In this document: in pieces, positions 24,271 to 32,523 of the stretch | Layout: the number at the start of each line of letters is the position of its first letter | Numbering within the stretch: position 1 is the first letter of the stretch | Assembly (NCBI RefSeq): GCF_001905095.1 | Contig: NZ_LWLS01000079.1 | Span: forward strand, 1-64,000 | Direction: 5' to 3' | Origin: Micromonospora sp. CB01531 | GTDB taxonomy: Bacteria; Actinomycetota; Actinomycetes; Mycobacteriales; Micromonosporaceae | DNA length: 64,000 nt | Position numbers and translations under genes: made by a program | The notes under the pieces: generated by a model | What the model saw: only the letters and a program-made list of their open reading frames with translations | Database searches by the model: none | What the model was told of the DNA's origin: nothing

Positions 24271-26366
24271 GCGCGCCACCCGTCGGTGCGGTGGGCCGGG
24301 AACACCCCCGCCTGGAAGGCCGGGACAAGGTCACCGGGACGGCCCGGTACGCGGTGGAGTACCCGGTGGACGACGTCACGTACGGCTGGGCAGTGCCGGC
24401 GGCGGCCACCCGCGGGCGGATCAGCCGGATCGACACGGCCCAGACGCTGGCCGTGCCGGGCGTGCTGGACGTGCTGCACCACGGCAACGCGCCCCGGCTG
24501 GCGCCCGGCGTGGACGACACGCTGTTCCTGCTCCAAGAGCCGACCGTGCACTACCGAGGGGAGTTCGTCGCCGTGGTGGTGGCGGAGACCCTCGAGGCGG
24601 CGCGGGAGGGCGCACGGCTGGTCCGGATCGACTACGACACCGAGGCGCACAGCACCGTCCTCTCCCCACACCATCCGAGCCTGTACCGCCCGGACACGGT
24701 CAACCCGGGCTACCCCACGGACACCGCGGAGGGGGACTTCGACGCCGCCTTCGCCGCCGCGGAGGTCCAACTGGACACCACCTACCGCACCCCGGCCTAC
24801 CACAACAACCCGATGGAGCCGCACGCCACCACCGCCCGCTGGCGGGACGGGCGGCTGCTGGTGCACGACTCCACCCAGGGCTCGACGCCGGTGCAGGCCA
24901 CCCTGGCACAGCTGTTCGGGCTGCCCCCGGAGACGGTCCGGGTGATCGCCGAGCACGTCGGCGGCGGCTTCGGCAGCAAGGGGGCCCCGAAGGCGCCCGT
25001 GGTGCTCGCCGCGCTCGCCGCCCGGCAGGTCGACCGGCCCGTGCGGCTGGCGCTGACCCGGCAGCAGCTCTTCGGCCCGATCGGATACCGCACCCCCACC
25101 ATCCAGCGGGTCCGGCTCGGCGCGGACGCCGACGGGCGGATCGCCGCGGTCTGCCACGACGCGATCAGCCAGACCTCGAAGGTGCAGGAATTCGCCGAGC
25201 AGACCGCCGTCTACACCCGCAGCATGTACGCCGGGCGCCACCGGCGCACCACGCACCGGCTGGTCCGGCTGGACGTGCCGACCCCGTTCTGGATGCGCGC
25301 CCCCGGCGAGTGCCCAGGCGCGTACGCGCTGGAGTCGGCGCTGGACGAGCTGGCCACCGCGTGCGGCGTCGACCCGGTCGAGCTGCGGGTCCGCAACGAC
25401 GCGACCGTCGACCCGGACAGCGGGCAGCCCTTCAGCAGCCGCAACCTGGTCGCCTGCCTCCGCGAGGGAGCCCGCCGGTTCGACTGGGCCGACCGCGACC
25501 CGACGCCAGGTGCCCGGCGACTCGGGCGGTGGCTGATCGGCACCGGGGTGGCCGGCGCCAGCTACCCCGCCCGCTCCCGGGCCGCCACCGCGACGGCCGC
25601 CGCAGCACCCGACGGCACCTTCGAGGTACGGGTCAACGCGACCGACATCGGCACCGGCGCCCGGACGGCGCTGTGGCAGCTGGCCGCCGACGCCCTGGCG
25701 GTACCCGCCGACCGGGTCGCCATCCGGGTGGGCGACAGCGACCTGCCGCCGGCCCCGGTGGCCGGCGGTTCGATGGGCACCGCCTCGTGGGGCTGGGCGG
25801 TGATCCGGGCCTGCGAGCAGCTGCGGCAGCGGCTCCGCGACACCGCGGTGCCCGCCGAGGGGCTGACCGTCGAGGTGAGCACCGCCGACGAGGTCCGCGC
25901 CCAACGTCCGCTGGCCCGGTACGCGTACGGCGCCCACTTCGTGCAGGTGCGGGTGGACGCGGACACCGGCGAGGTCCGGGTGGACCGGATGCTCGGCGTG
26001 TTCGCCGTCGGCCGGGTGGTGAACCCGACCACCGCCCGCAGCCAGCTCATCGGCGGCATGACCATGGGCCTGTCGATGGCGCTGCACGAGGAGGGCCTGC
26101 TCGACGAGCGGTACGGCGACTGGGTCAACCACGACCTCGCCACCTACCACATCAGCGGCTGTGCGGACGTCGAGCGGATCGAGGCGTACTGGCTGCCGGA
26201 GGAGGACCCCGACCTGAACCCGGCCAGGGTGAAGGGGATCGGCGAGATCGGCATCGTGGGCAGCGCCGCCGCCGTCGCCAACGCGGTGCACCACGCCACC
26301 GGCGTACGGATCCGGGACCTGCCCATCCGGCTGGACAAGCTGCTGGACCGGCTGCCCGCAGGCTGA
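24267..26366 (+). CDS. Molybdopterin-binding catalytic subunit of molybdenum hydroxylase
   Basis: 699 aa. N-terminal aldehyde-oxidase hammerhead domain (HPRLEGRDKVTGTARYAVEY), then molybdopterin-binding domains with HVGGGFGSKGAPKAPVV, FWMRAPGECPGAYALESALD, GASYPARSRAATATAAA, VAGGSMGTASWG and a terminal GIGEIGIVGSAAAVANAV containing the conserved active-site Glu region. It belongs to the YagR/XdhB class; the substrate (purine, aldehyde or N-heterocycle) cannot be told from sequence. The ATG overlaps the upstream stop. It ends the operon, and the region beyond is IS-disrupted. Confidence 0.93.
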   Translation: MSAPPVGAVGREHPRLEGRDKVTGTARYAVEYPVDDVTYGWAVPAAATRGRISRIDTAQTLAVPGVLDVLHHGNAPRLAPGVDDTLFLLQEPTVHYRGEFVAVVVAETLEAAREGARLVRIDYDTEAHSTVLSPHHPSLYRPDTVNPGYPTDTAEGDFDAAFAAAEVQLDTTYRTPAYHNNPMEPHATTARWRDGRLLVHDSTQGSTPVQATLAQLFGLPPETVRVIAEHVGGGFGSKGAPKAPVVLAALAARQVDRPVRLALTRQQLFGPIGYRTPTIQRVRLGADADGRIAAVCHDAISQTSKVQEFAEQTAVYTRSMYAGRHRRTTHRLVRLDVPTPFWMRAPGECPGAYALESALDELATACGVDPVELRVRNDATVDPDSGQPFSSRNLVACLREGARRFDWADRDPTPGARRLGRWLIGTGVAGASYPARSRAATATAAAAPDGTFEVRVNATDIGTGARTALWQLAADALAVPADRVAIRVGDSDLPPAPVAGGSMGTASWGWAVIRACEQLRQRLRDTAVPAEGLTVEVSTADEVRAQRPLARYAYGAHFVQVRVDADTGEVRVDRMLGVFAVGRVVNPTTARSQLIGGMTMGLSMALHEEGLLDERYGDWVNHDLATYHISGCADVERIEAYWLPEEDPDLNPARVKGIGEIGIVGSAAAVANAVHHATGVRIRDLPIRLDKLLDRLPAG

Positions 26367-26439
26367 GGGGCCGGCAGTACACCACCAGCCCTGCCGTCCC
26401 GGTCGATCAGTCGGCAAGCGCCCCGCCCGACCAACCCTC

Positions 26440-26890
26440 GTGCAACGTCAGGTTCCGGCCCGTCGACGGGGTCGAAGAGGTGGATCTTCTCCAGGTTGAA
26501 CCAGACCCGCCGGTTCTCGCCCTTGCGCACCGGCGGCGACTCGGCCGACAACCGGGTGACCAGGCTCGACCCGGTTCCGGTGAAGTCGGACGAGCCCGCG
26601 TCGGCGGCCAACTCCTCCATCTAGGCGGCGCTGGCCCGCTCCCCCTCGACGGTCAGTTAAACGTACTTGTCCGAACCCATCGACTCGACGATCTCCACCG
26701 GCACCTCGAACTCCATGCCCCGGCAGCGGGTCTGCTCGTCAACCAGTTCGGCGTCCTCGAAGTGCTCGGGCCGGATGCCGAGGATCGGTTCCCGCGGCGC
26801 GTTGGCCCCGATCACCACGACGGCGGCGCAGATCACCTCGGTGGGGTCCCCGAACTGCGAGGTGCCAGTGAAGAACGACAGCCGTCTGCC
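26440..26890 (-). pseudogene. C-terminal remnant of an MsmK/UgpC-type ABC ATPase
   Basis: One minus frame encodes the regulatory OB-fold end of a sugar-ABC ATPase: ILGIRPEHFEDAELVDEQTR, EFEVPVEIVESMGSDKYV, then LTVEGERASAA, MEELAADAGSSDFTGTGSSL and ENRRVWFNLEKIHLFDPVDG. Two in-frame stops interrupt it (TAA 26659-26657, probably from Tyr TAC; TAG 26623-26621). The whole nucleotide-binding domain is missing, and IS copy B begins next to the break. The normal C-terminal stop is also lost. It is non-functional. Confidence 0.88.
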
Positions 26891-26993
26891 CCTGGGTGGC
26901 GCCATCCAGCTTCGCCTTCCCAAGGGATCTGCGTCAGCTTCTCGGCCTTGCAGGGCTGAGGTTGCAGATCGTGCTCGATGCTGGCTGCATCGG

Positions 26994-28148
26994 TCACGCC
27001 GCGTTCGGCAGGCTGACGGCTGCCCAGTCCGCAGCACCGCGTATGGCGATGTTGCGGGCTGCGTTCACGTCGGCGTGCTCAGCGAAGCCGCACGACGTGC
27101 ATCGGAAGGTGGATTGGTTGGGCCGGTTGGCTTTGGCGATGTACCCGCAGATAGAGCAGCCCTGCGAGGTGTACGCCGGGTCCACGTGGACGAGGGCCAG
27201 ACCGGCCCGGGCGGCTTTGTAGGAGATGAACTGGCCGAGTTGGTGGAACGCCCACGAGTGCAGAGTGACCCGCTGGGGCCGTCGGAGCCGTACCCGGTCG
27301 CGGATGCCCGTGAGGTTCTCCAGGGCAATCCCGCGGCCGGTGCGTTCGGCCTCGGTCACGATCTGCTTGGCAATGCGATGGTTGGTGTCAGCCGCGAACC
27401 GGGCCTCCTTACGCCGGCGGGCCTTCAACAACCGCTTGGCCGACTTGGTGCCGATACGCTGAAGCTTGGCCCGCAACCGCTGATTACGGTGACGCACCCG
27501 ATTCAAACCCTTGCCGCTGTGCCGGGTGCCGTCGTTGGTGGCGGCAATATTTGCGATTCCCAGATCGACGCCAAGGAACCCGTCAGGCTCCTTCACCTCC
27601 ACATCAGGGATGTCGCAGGTGGCGTACAGAAACCACTTGCCGTCACGGCACACCAGGTCAGACTCGCCCCTGCGGTGGGCGGACAGCACCGCGAACTGCT
27701 GCTCGGAACAGCCGAATCGGATGCCGCTCTGTCGACCCGCCGTCGTCCAGATCGAGACCGTGCGGGAGCGCATCTGCCAGGACAGGCAACGGTCGTCGAA
27801 CGGCTGCGCGGCGTCCCGCCGGAACACGATCGGCTTCCCCTCGGCCTTGCGGCGGCGCTTCGACCCCGCTTTGCCGAGGTTACCGGCACGGATGTTGGCC
27901 GCCAGGGTGGCGTACGCGCCGGCGACCTTGCGGGCGACGTGGATCGCCGGCTGAGCCGACAATCCCATGCCTTTCAGCCGTCCGTAGGTGAGCCGCTGCA
28001 ACGCCTGCTTGCGGAACACCCGCGCCCGATATGCCTCGCCGGCGACGACGCTTGCGGCCTCGTTGCACAGGATCAGCGTGTCCCGCAACGCCGCCTCCTG
28101 GCTGGCGTCAGGGAACAACCGCACCTGTACGACGATTTTCACGTCCAC
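26994..28148 (-). CDS. tnpB: TnpB, RNA-guided nuclease (copy B)
   Basis: 384 aa, closely similar to copy A over its whole length. It has the same RuvC residues (GVDLG Asp, LENLT Glu, HADVNAARN Asp) and zinc finger (CSICG, CTSCG). Differences are scattered substitutions, such as VVAGEAYRARVFRKQ for LVSGEAYRARVFGKQ, with no stops. The start is GTG 28148, again directly after a TATACT (minus strand), with GTG two codons later as the leaderless alternative. Divergent from tnpA at 28166. Expected to be active with an omega-RNA encoded at its 3' end and RE. Confidence 0.95.
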   Translation of the reverse strand: MDVKIVVQVRLFPDASQEAALRDTLILCNEAASVVAGEAYRARVFRKQALQRLTYGRLKGMGLSAQPAIHVARKVAGAYATLAANIRAGNLGKAGSKRRRKAEGKPIVFRRDAAQPFDDRCLSWQMRSRTVSIWTTAGRQSGIRFGCSEQQFAVLSAHRRGESDLVCRDGKWFLYATCDIPDVEVKEPDGFLGVDLGIANIAATNDGTRHSGKGLNRVRHRNQRLRAKLQRIGTKSAKRLLKARRRKEARFAADTNHRIAKQIVTEAERTGRGIALENLTGIRDRVRLRRPQRVTLHSWAFHQLGQFISYKAARAGLALVHVDPAYTSQGCSICGYIAKANRPNQSTFRCTSCGFAEHADVNAARNIAIRGAADWAAVSLPNAA

Positions 28149-28165
28149 AGTATACGGTCTGGTCT

Positions 28166-28627
28166 ATGTCACCACGATGGACCCTAGACCCCGACGTCCG
28201 ACGCGGACGTAGCGTCGTTCATGACCTGCACGCGCATCTGGTCTTCGTCACCCGGACCGCGCTCGGTGTGGTCGAGGAGCTGCGCAGATACCGCCGGAAT
28301 GCACTTAACGGCGCGATGCTCACGCGGTGCGAGCAGATCATTACCGACGTGTGTGCTGGGTTGGGAGCCGAGCTGGCCGAGTTCAACGGCGAGGACGAGC
28401 ACGTGCACCTGCTCGTGCGCTACCCGCCGAAGCTGGCGATCTCCACGCTGGTCAACTCCCTCAAAGGCGTGTCCGCTCACTACCTGCGCAAGGACTTCAC
28501 CGAACGAATCAACCGACACCTCATGCACGGCCATCTGTGGTCACCGTCGTATTTCGCCGCGTCCTGCGGCGGCGCGCCCTTGGCTGTGGTCGAGGAGTAC
28601 ATCGACCGGCAGAAACATCCCCACTGA
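28166..28627 (+). CDS. tnpA: TnpA, Y1 HUH transposase (copy B) with internal insertion
   Basis: 153 aa. HUH motif in EDEHVHLLVRYPPK, nucleophile Tyr in EEYIDRQ. ATG 28166 corresponds exactly to the copy A start. Compared with copy A it carries an 11-residue insert (TALGVVEELRR) after VFVTR, 33 bases, so the frame is kept. The insert lies in the first beta-strand/helix turn, close to the position that contacts end hairpins in this family. Whether it abolishes activity is unknown. Confidence 0.92.
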   Translation: MSPRWTLDPDVRRGRSVVHDLHAHLVFVTRTALGVVEELRRYRRNALNGAMLTRCEQIITDVCAGLGAELAEFNGEDEHVHLLVRYPPKLAISTLVNSLKGVSAHYLRKDFTERINRHLMHGHLWSPSYFAASCGGAPLAVVEEYIDRQKHPH

Positions 28628-28640
28628 ATCGCTATTCCTC

Positions 28641-28660
28641 CCCGGCCTTGGACAGCCGGG
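28641..28660. repeat. Subterminal hairpin at LE of IS copy B
   Basis: CCCGGC and GCCGGG pair around an 8-base loop, 14 bases after the tnpA stop. Such hairpins are the TnpA binding sites at IS200/IS605 ends. The left arm is absent in copy A. Confidence 0.65.
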
Positions 28661-28686
28661 ATTCCTGGCGATCACATGTTGATCAA

Positions 28687-28998
28687 CGGCGTACCGCCCG
28701 TCACCGCCGGACCCGCAGGCCGCCAACGGGGGCCACCAACGCCAGCGCCGCCGCCCATCCGCGACGTCGCCGGGGTCTGTCGTTATCGCCCTCCCCCTCT
28801 CTTCGACGAAGGGCGGGGAAGTCACCCGTGCCCCGGCGCACGCGAGACGGTCGGGGCGGGCGAGCGGCGGAGCCACCCGGGCCCCGGACGTTTCGTGCCC
28901 CCCAACATTGCCCCGACCTGCCCCGTTACGAAACCTGACAGTCGCGAGACGCGCACCGCGGGCCAGCCGCTGTCCGGGCCGGGCGGCATAGTGGGAGC
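28687..28998. other. Non-coding gap before VOC gene
   Basis: About 310 bases without a credible gene. A GTTTCGT/ACGAAAC inverted repeat (28890-28896 and 28928-28934) lies about 65 bases before the VOC start and could be an operator. A lower-GC cgttatcg stretch near 28780 is unexplained. Confidence 0.3.
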
Positions 28999-29703
28999 AT
29001 GATCGCGCGCTTCAAGGACCTCTGCATCGACGCCGCGGACGCCCACCGGCTCGGTGCCTTCTGGGCCGCCAACCTCGACGCGGACCTGGTCGACACCGGC
29101 GACGGCGACACCCGGATCGATCCCCGGGCAACCGCCACCAAGGCCGAGTCGATCTGGGTCAACACGGTGCCCGAGCCGCGTACCGGCAAGACCCGGGTCC
29201 ACCTGGACCTGCGGCTCGCCGAGCCGGAGCCGGCGGCGCTGCTGGCCGCCAGCGCGCGGCTGGTCCGCGAGCCGGACGCCGAGATCAACTGGTGGGTGCT
29301 GGCCGACCCGGAGGGCAACCAGTTCTGTGCCTTCCCGCCGCGCGAGGGCACCCGGCCCGGCGTCTTCGAACTGGTGGTCGACAGCGCCGACCCGGCGGCC
29401 CAGGCCGGTTGGTGGGCCGGGGTGGTCGGCGGCCGGGTGGCCACCACCGAGGAGGGCGCCGCCTCGGTGGTGGGTGCGGCCGGCTTCCCCTGGGACCACT
29501 GGGTCTTCGACCCGGTGCCCGAGCGCAAGACGGTGAAGAACCGAATGCACTGGGACGTCGACCTGACCGGCCCGGTCCCCACTGCGCTGATCGCGGCCGG
29601 CGCCACCCTGCTGCGCGAACCCACCGACACCACCCGCTGGTGGGTCCTGGCGGACCCGGAGGGAAACGAGTTCTGCGCCTTCCCCTCGCGTCCCAACCAG
29701 TGA
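28999..29703 (+). CDS. Two-domain VOC (glyoxalase-like) protein
   Basis: 234 aa, an internal duplication of a glyoxalase_6-type module. Both halves end with the same block: INWWVLADPEGNQFCAFPPR near residue 95 and TRWWVLADPEGNEFCAFPSR near 212. Both contain a related strand: KTRVHLDLRL and KNRMHWDVDL. The paired modules would form one vicinal-oxygen-chelate barrel, with His and Glu as likely metal ligands. The substrate is unknown; relatives include hydrolases, dioxygenases and resistance proteins. ATG 28999 has a short leader with only a weak GGGAG. Confidence 0.88.
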   Translation: MIARFKDLCIDAADAHRLGAFWAANLDADLVDTGDGDTRIDPRATATKAESIWVNTVPEPRTGKTRVHLDLRLAEPEPAALLAASARLVREPDAEINWWVLADPEGNQFCAFPPREGTRPGVFELVVDSADPAAQAGWWAGVVGGRVATTEEGAASVVGAAGFPWDHWVFDPVPERKTVKNRMHWDVDLTGPVPTALIAAGATLLREPTDTTRWWVLADPEGNEFCAFPSRPNQ

Positions 29704-29889
29704 ACGGCGAGGCTACCCAGGGTCCGCCCGGTCGGCTAGCGTTCTCGTAGCTCCGCAGCCAGCGCGTTCGCCGTCGACGTCGATACGCCTCCGGCCGACC
29801 CCAGCCCGCCCTTTCGGTTGGTTCTCGCGCGAACTCGCCTCTGCGGCACCACCGGTTGGGCAGGATCGTCCCAACCGAGGAGGTCCGTC

Positions 29890-30324
29890 GTGCAGGACAC
29901 CACCCGCGCTCTCGCCTTGACGTTCGAGGTGAGCGGCCTGCCCCCGGTCAAGACCGAGGCCCTGTCCATCTTCGCCGCCGGGCACCGGCAGGCGGCGAGA
30001 GTCCGCGCCCTGCTCCAGGCCGCCTGCGAGGCGGCCCAGCACACCGGTTGGACCCCGCTCGCCGGCCCGATCGAGGTGGACCTGACCCTGCGCTGCCCGC
30101 CCGGGCACCGCACCTCTGACGCCAGCACGCTGTTGGGTGGGGTCTGCGCGGTGCTGCAGGACAAGAAGCGGGTGGCGAACATCGGCCTGGCCCACCTCGG
30201 GGTGCTGGTCGACGTGGCCCTCTACGCCGACGACCGGCAGATCCGCCGGCTGTCGTACGCGGAGGAGCCGGCCGAGGACTTCTCGTACCAGGTCCGGGTG
30301 GCCGCCGTACCTGCGGTGGTTTGA
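29890..30324 (+). CDS. RusA-like small protein, possibly inactive
   Basis: 144 aa. It opens LALTFEVSGLPPVKTEALSI and contains LAGPIEVDLTLRCPPGHRTSDAS, then TLLGGVCAVLQDKK and VALYADDRQIRRLSYAEEP. The order GLPPxK, beta-strand, R-x-D-x-x-x-LL and DDxQIxxL matches RusA Holliday-junction resolvases. However, two Asp of the usual DxDN...LD pair are replaced (TSDAST, GVCAV), so nuclease activity is doubtful. Recognition is by motif only. GTG 29890 has GAGGAGG eight bases upstream. The next gene begins 46 bases later and may be co-transcribed. Confidence 0.6.
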   Translation: MQDTTRALALTFEVSGLPPVKTEALSIFAAGHRQAARVRALLQAACEAAQHTGWTPLAGPIEVDLTLRCPPGHRTSDASTLLGGVCAVLQDKKRVANIGLAHLGVLVDVALYADDRQIRRLSYAEEPAEDFSYQVRVAAVPAVV

Positions 30325-30370
30325 CCGACGGCCGCGGCCGGGTACCGCGGACGCCGACGAAGGGAGCAGC

Positions 30371-30643
30371 ATGTCGGAGCCACACGTCACGCTCGACCCG
30401 AGCGGGCTCGACCCGGTGCAGCAGAAGCTGCGTGGCCCGCTGGAGGATCAGCTGACCTCGGCCCTGCAGGCGGCCACCGAGCGGGTCCGCGCCGGCTACG
30501 CGGGCGAACCCGTCGAGGAGGTGTGCCGCCGGCTGCTCGACGAGACCCGCGCCGGCCTGCACCCGGACATCGCCGCCGGCTTCCAGCCCGACATGGACGA
30601 GTTCTGCCGGGTGGCCGTGGCCATCGTCCGCGGCGCGGCCTGA
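30371..30643 (+). CDS. Small conserved-type hypothetical protein
   Basis: 90 aa, not recognised. It is mostly alpha-helical and acidic: GLDPVQQKLRGPLEDQLTSA, VRAGYAGEPVEEVCRRLLDE, FQPDMDEFCRVAVAIVRGAA. No signal or membrane segment. ATG 30371 follows AGGGAG. It lies 46 bases after the RusA-like gene on the same strand, suggesting a two-gene unit, and is followed by a hairpin. Confidence 0.7.
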   Translation: MSEPHVTLDPSGLDPVQQKLRGPLEDQLTSALQAATERVRAGYAGEPVEEVCRRLLDETRAGLHPDIAAGFQPDMDEFCRVAVAIVRGAA

Positions 30644-30663
30644 GGCACCCGTCATCCGACCGG

Positions 30664-30688
30664 GCCGCCCGCCGGCCCGCGCGGGCGG
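30664..30688. terminator. Hairpin between convergent genes
   Basis: CCGCCCGC (30665-30672) pairs with GCGGGCGG (30681-30688) around an 8-base loop, between the 90-aa gene and the lipoprotein gene. Confidence 0.55.
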
Positions 30689-30703
30689 TGCCGGCCACCG
30701 CGG

Positions 30704-31387
30704 TCAGCCGCGCCGCACGTCCACGGAGACGACGTGGGTGCCGTCGGGCCGGGTCGACTCGCCCAGTCGCACCGGCAGCGGCTCGCCCGAGGTCCGGACT
30801 CCGAGGCCGAAGCTCAGGTGCCCCTCGAAGTCTCCGGCGGCCGCCCAGCCGCGCAGCGTCGGGTAGCCGATGGCCGGCGGCGGCGCGTGCACCGTGCTCC
30901 GGCCACTACGGTCATGTGCCTGGGCCGGGTCGAAGCGCACGGTGAGGAAGGCGTCGCCGGGCAGACTCACCGGTGTGCCGCTGCCGTCGGACTCCACCTG
31001 TGCGACGTATCCGACCTGGTAGGACGGCGTGGGGCCGCGGAAGGCGAAGCTGATCCGGCTGAACCCTTCGGCCGGGTGGTCACCGACCTGGATCTGCACC
31101 AGCACGGGCAGCGGCTCTCCCGGCGCGGGGGTGATCGGCACCTTGACGGTGTGTGCCACCCGGGCCGGCGCGGAGGGCACCGCCCACCCGTACGTCACCC
31201 GCCAATCCCCGGCTGCGGATGGCGCGGCGGTGGCGGGGGCCGTCGTGGCCGGCGTGGTGCCGGCGGTCGCGCTGGGCGCGGGGGCCGTCGAGGTCGGCGG
31301 GGCCGCGCCGTCGTGGTCGGTCGTCGAGCAGGCCGCCGCGAGCAGCACGACCACACTGGCAAGCAGTGGTACGCGCTGAAGTCTCAT
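30704..31387 (-). CDS. Lipoprotein with AMIN-like domain
   Basis: 227 aa. Signal peptide with lipobox VVLLAAACSTTD (lipidated Cys at about 20), then a Thr/Pro/Ala-rich linker (about 25-60). A beta-rich domain follows: ISFAFRGPTPSYQVGYVAQV and DAFLTVRFDPAQAHDRSGRS resemble the AMIN-like domain of actinobacterial lipoproteins, an assignment made by pattern. It is likely anchored to the outer face of the membrane, possibly interacting with the cell wall. Function is unknown. Confidence 0.78.
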   Translation of the reverse strand: MRLQRVPLLASVVVLLAAACSTTDHDGAAPPTSTAPAPSATAGTTPATTAPATAAPSAAGDWRVTYGWAVPSAPARVAHTVKVPITPAPGEPLPVLVQIQVGDHPAEGFSRISFAFRGPTPSYQVGYVAQVESDGSGTPVSLPGDAFLTVRFDPAQAHDRSGRSTVHAPPPAIGYPTLRGWAAAGDFEGHLSFGLGVRTSGEPLPVRLGESTRPDGTHVVSVDVRRG

Positions 31388-31456
31388 GGCTCAGTGTCAC
31401 TCCGTCCGGCGGTGTCCCACCAGAGCCGATCGCCCTGACCTCAGCCCGAGCTGCGG

Positions 31457-32389
31457 TCAGGTGGTGAGGGCGAGCGACTTGATGACGACCAGCGCGACGA
31501 GCAGCACGGCGAGCCCGACAATCACCGACACCTGCACGATGGTTCGCCGCTTCGCCGGCGCGTACGCCAGCCCGACGGCGGCGACCCCGCCGGCCAGGAG
31601 GCCACCAAGGTGCCCCTCCCAGGAGGTCCAGCCGGCGGAGACCACCATCCAGATCAGGAACGGGATGATCACCCGGTTGGGGTCGATCGGGTGGTGGTGC
31701 AGCCGCCGGGTCAGGACGAAGTAGCAGCCGGCCAGCCCGTACACCGCGCCGGAGGCGCCGATGGCGGCCTGGTGCGGGGAGACCAGGAAGCCCAGGACCG
31801 ATCCGCCGAGCGCGGCGAGCAGGTAGACGGCGAGGAAGCGCACGGCGCCCAGCCGCTCCTCGATGACCCGGCCGAGCACCCAGAGCCAGTACATGTTGAA
31901 CAGGATGTGCAGGATGCCGAGGATGCCCTGGGTGGGCAGCTGGTGCAGGAAGGCGGAGGTGATCAGGCGGTACCACTCACCGTGTGCGATGCCGATCAGC
32001 TGGTATCCGTCGTAGGCGCCGCCGTCGTCGACGTACCGCTGGCCGGCGTCGTCGACCAGCCCGGTGCCCAGGCTGTCGAACTGGTCAAGGATCGCCGGGC
32101 GGACCAGCTCGGCCAGGTAGGCCAGCACGTTGAGGCCGATGAGCACGTACGTCACCACGGGTCGGGCGGCCACCCGGCCACCGAAGACCGTGCGGGCCTG
32201 GCGGACGGTGCGGTTCTCGTCGCGTACGCACTCCGGGCAGCGGTGCCCCACCGGCGCCTCGCGCAGGCAGCCGGGGCAGATGGGGCGGTCGCAGCGGGTG
32301 CAGCTCAGCAGCGTCTCCCGCTTGGGGTGCCGGTAGCAGGTGGTGGTCGCCTCGCCGCCGGAGGGCTGGCCGGTGCTGATCGTGTCCAT
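31457..32389 (-). CDS. Rhomboid intramembrane serine protease with N-terminal B-box-like zinc finger
   Basis: 310 aa. The first ~50 residues hold a zinc-finger-like pattern: CYRHPKRETLLSCTRCDRPI, then CPGCLREAPVGHRCPEC. The rhomboid domain follows: ILHILFNMYWLWVLGRVIEE, catalytic Ser in IGASGAVYGLAG, and catalytic His in SWEGHLGGLLAGG, with six or seven helices. It cleaves membrane proteins within the bilayer; the substrate is unknown. The zinc finger faces the cytosol and may recruit substrate. ATG 32389 starts the finger. This layout is common in actinomycetes. Confidence 0.93.
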   Translation of the reverse strand: MDTISTGQPSGGEATTTCYRHPKRETLLSCTRCDRPICPGCLREAPVGHRCPECVRDENRTVRQARTVFGGRVAARPVVTYVLIGLNVLAYLAELVRPAILDQFDSLGTGLVDDAGQRYVDDGGAYDGYQLIGIAHGEWYRLITSAFLHQLPTQGILGILHILFNMYWLWVLGRVIEERLGAVRFLAVYLLAALGGSVLGFLVSPHQAAIGASGAVYGLAGCYFVLTRRLHHHPIDPNRVIIPFLIWMVVSAGWTSWEGHLGGLLAGGVAAVGLAYAPAKRRTIVQVSVIVGLAVLLVALVVIKSLALTT

Positions 32390-32523
32390 GAGGTGGCTGG
32401 TCCCAGGGTCGTTGGTGGGCCGAGGTGCCGCAGCGCCGCCGGCCGGTGCCGCAGAGCCCCCGGCCGGGGTGCGGCCGACGGCTCTGCGGCGGACGGTCAG
32501 CGTAGCCGTCCGTGGGGCCTGGT

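Larger units (their letters stand above)
26930..28680 (-). mobile_element. IS200/IS605-family element, copy B
   Basis: Complete-looking copy with the same divergent tnpB/tnpA layout and orientation as copy A. The RE side (about 26930-26993) shares gttgcagatcgtgctc with copy A. The LE side (28629-28680) has a CCCGGC/GCCGGG hairpin, and on the element strand a TTGAT pentamer (28686-28682) lies just outside it, a plausible TAM/target site as in ISDra2. The ends are approximate. Confidence 0.85.

Noticed and set aside
24093-26417. 774-codon open frame on the minus strand
   Set aside because: Antisense of the molybdopterin subunit, which has complete family motifs on the plus strand.
28676-29002. 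Plus-strand 108-codon frame between IS copy B and the VOC gene
   Set aside because: Pro/Arg-rich, no ribosome site, overlaps the VOC start.
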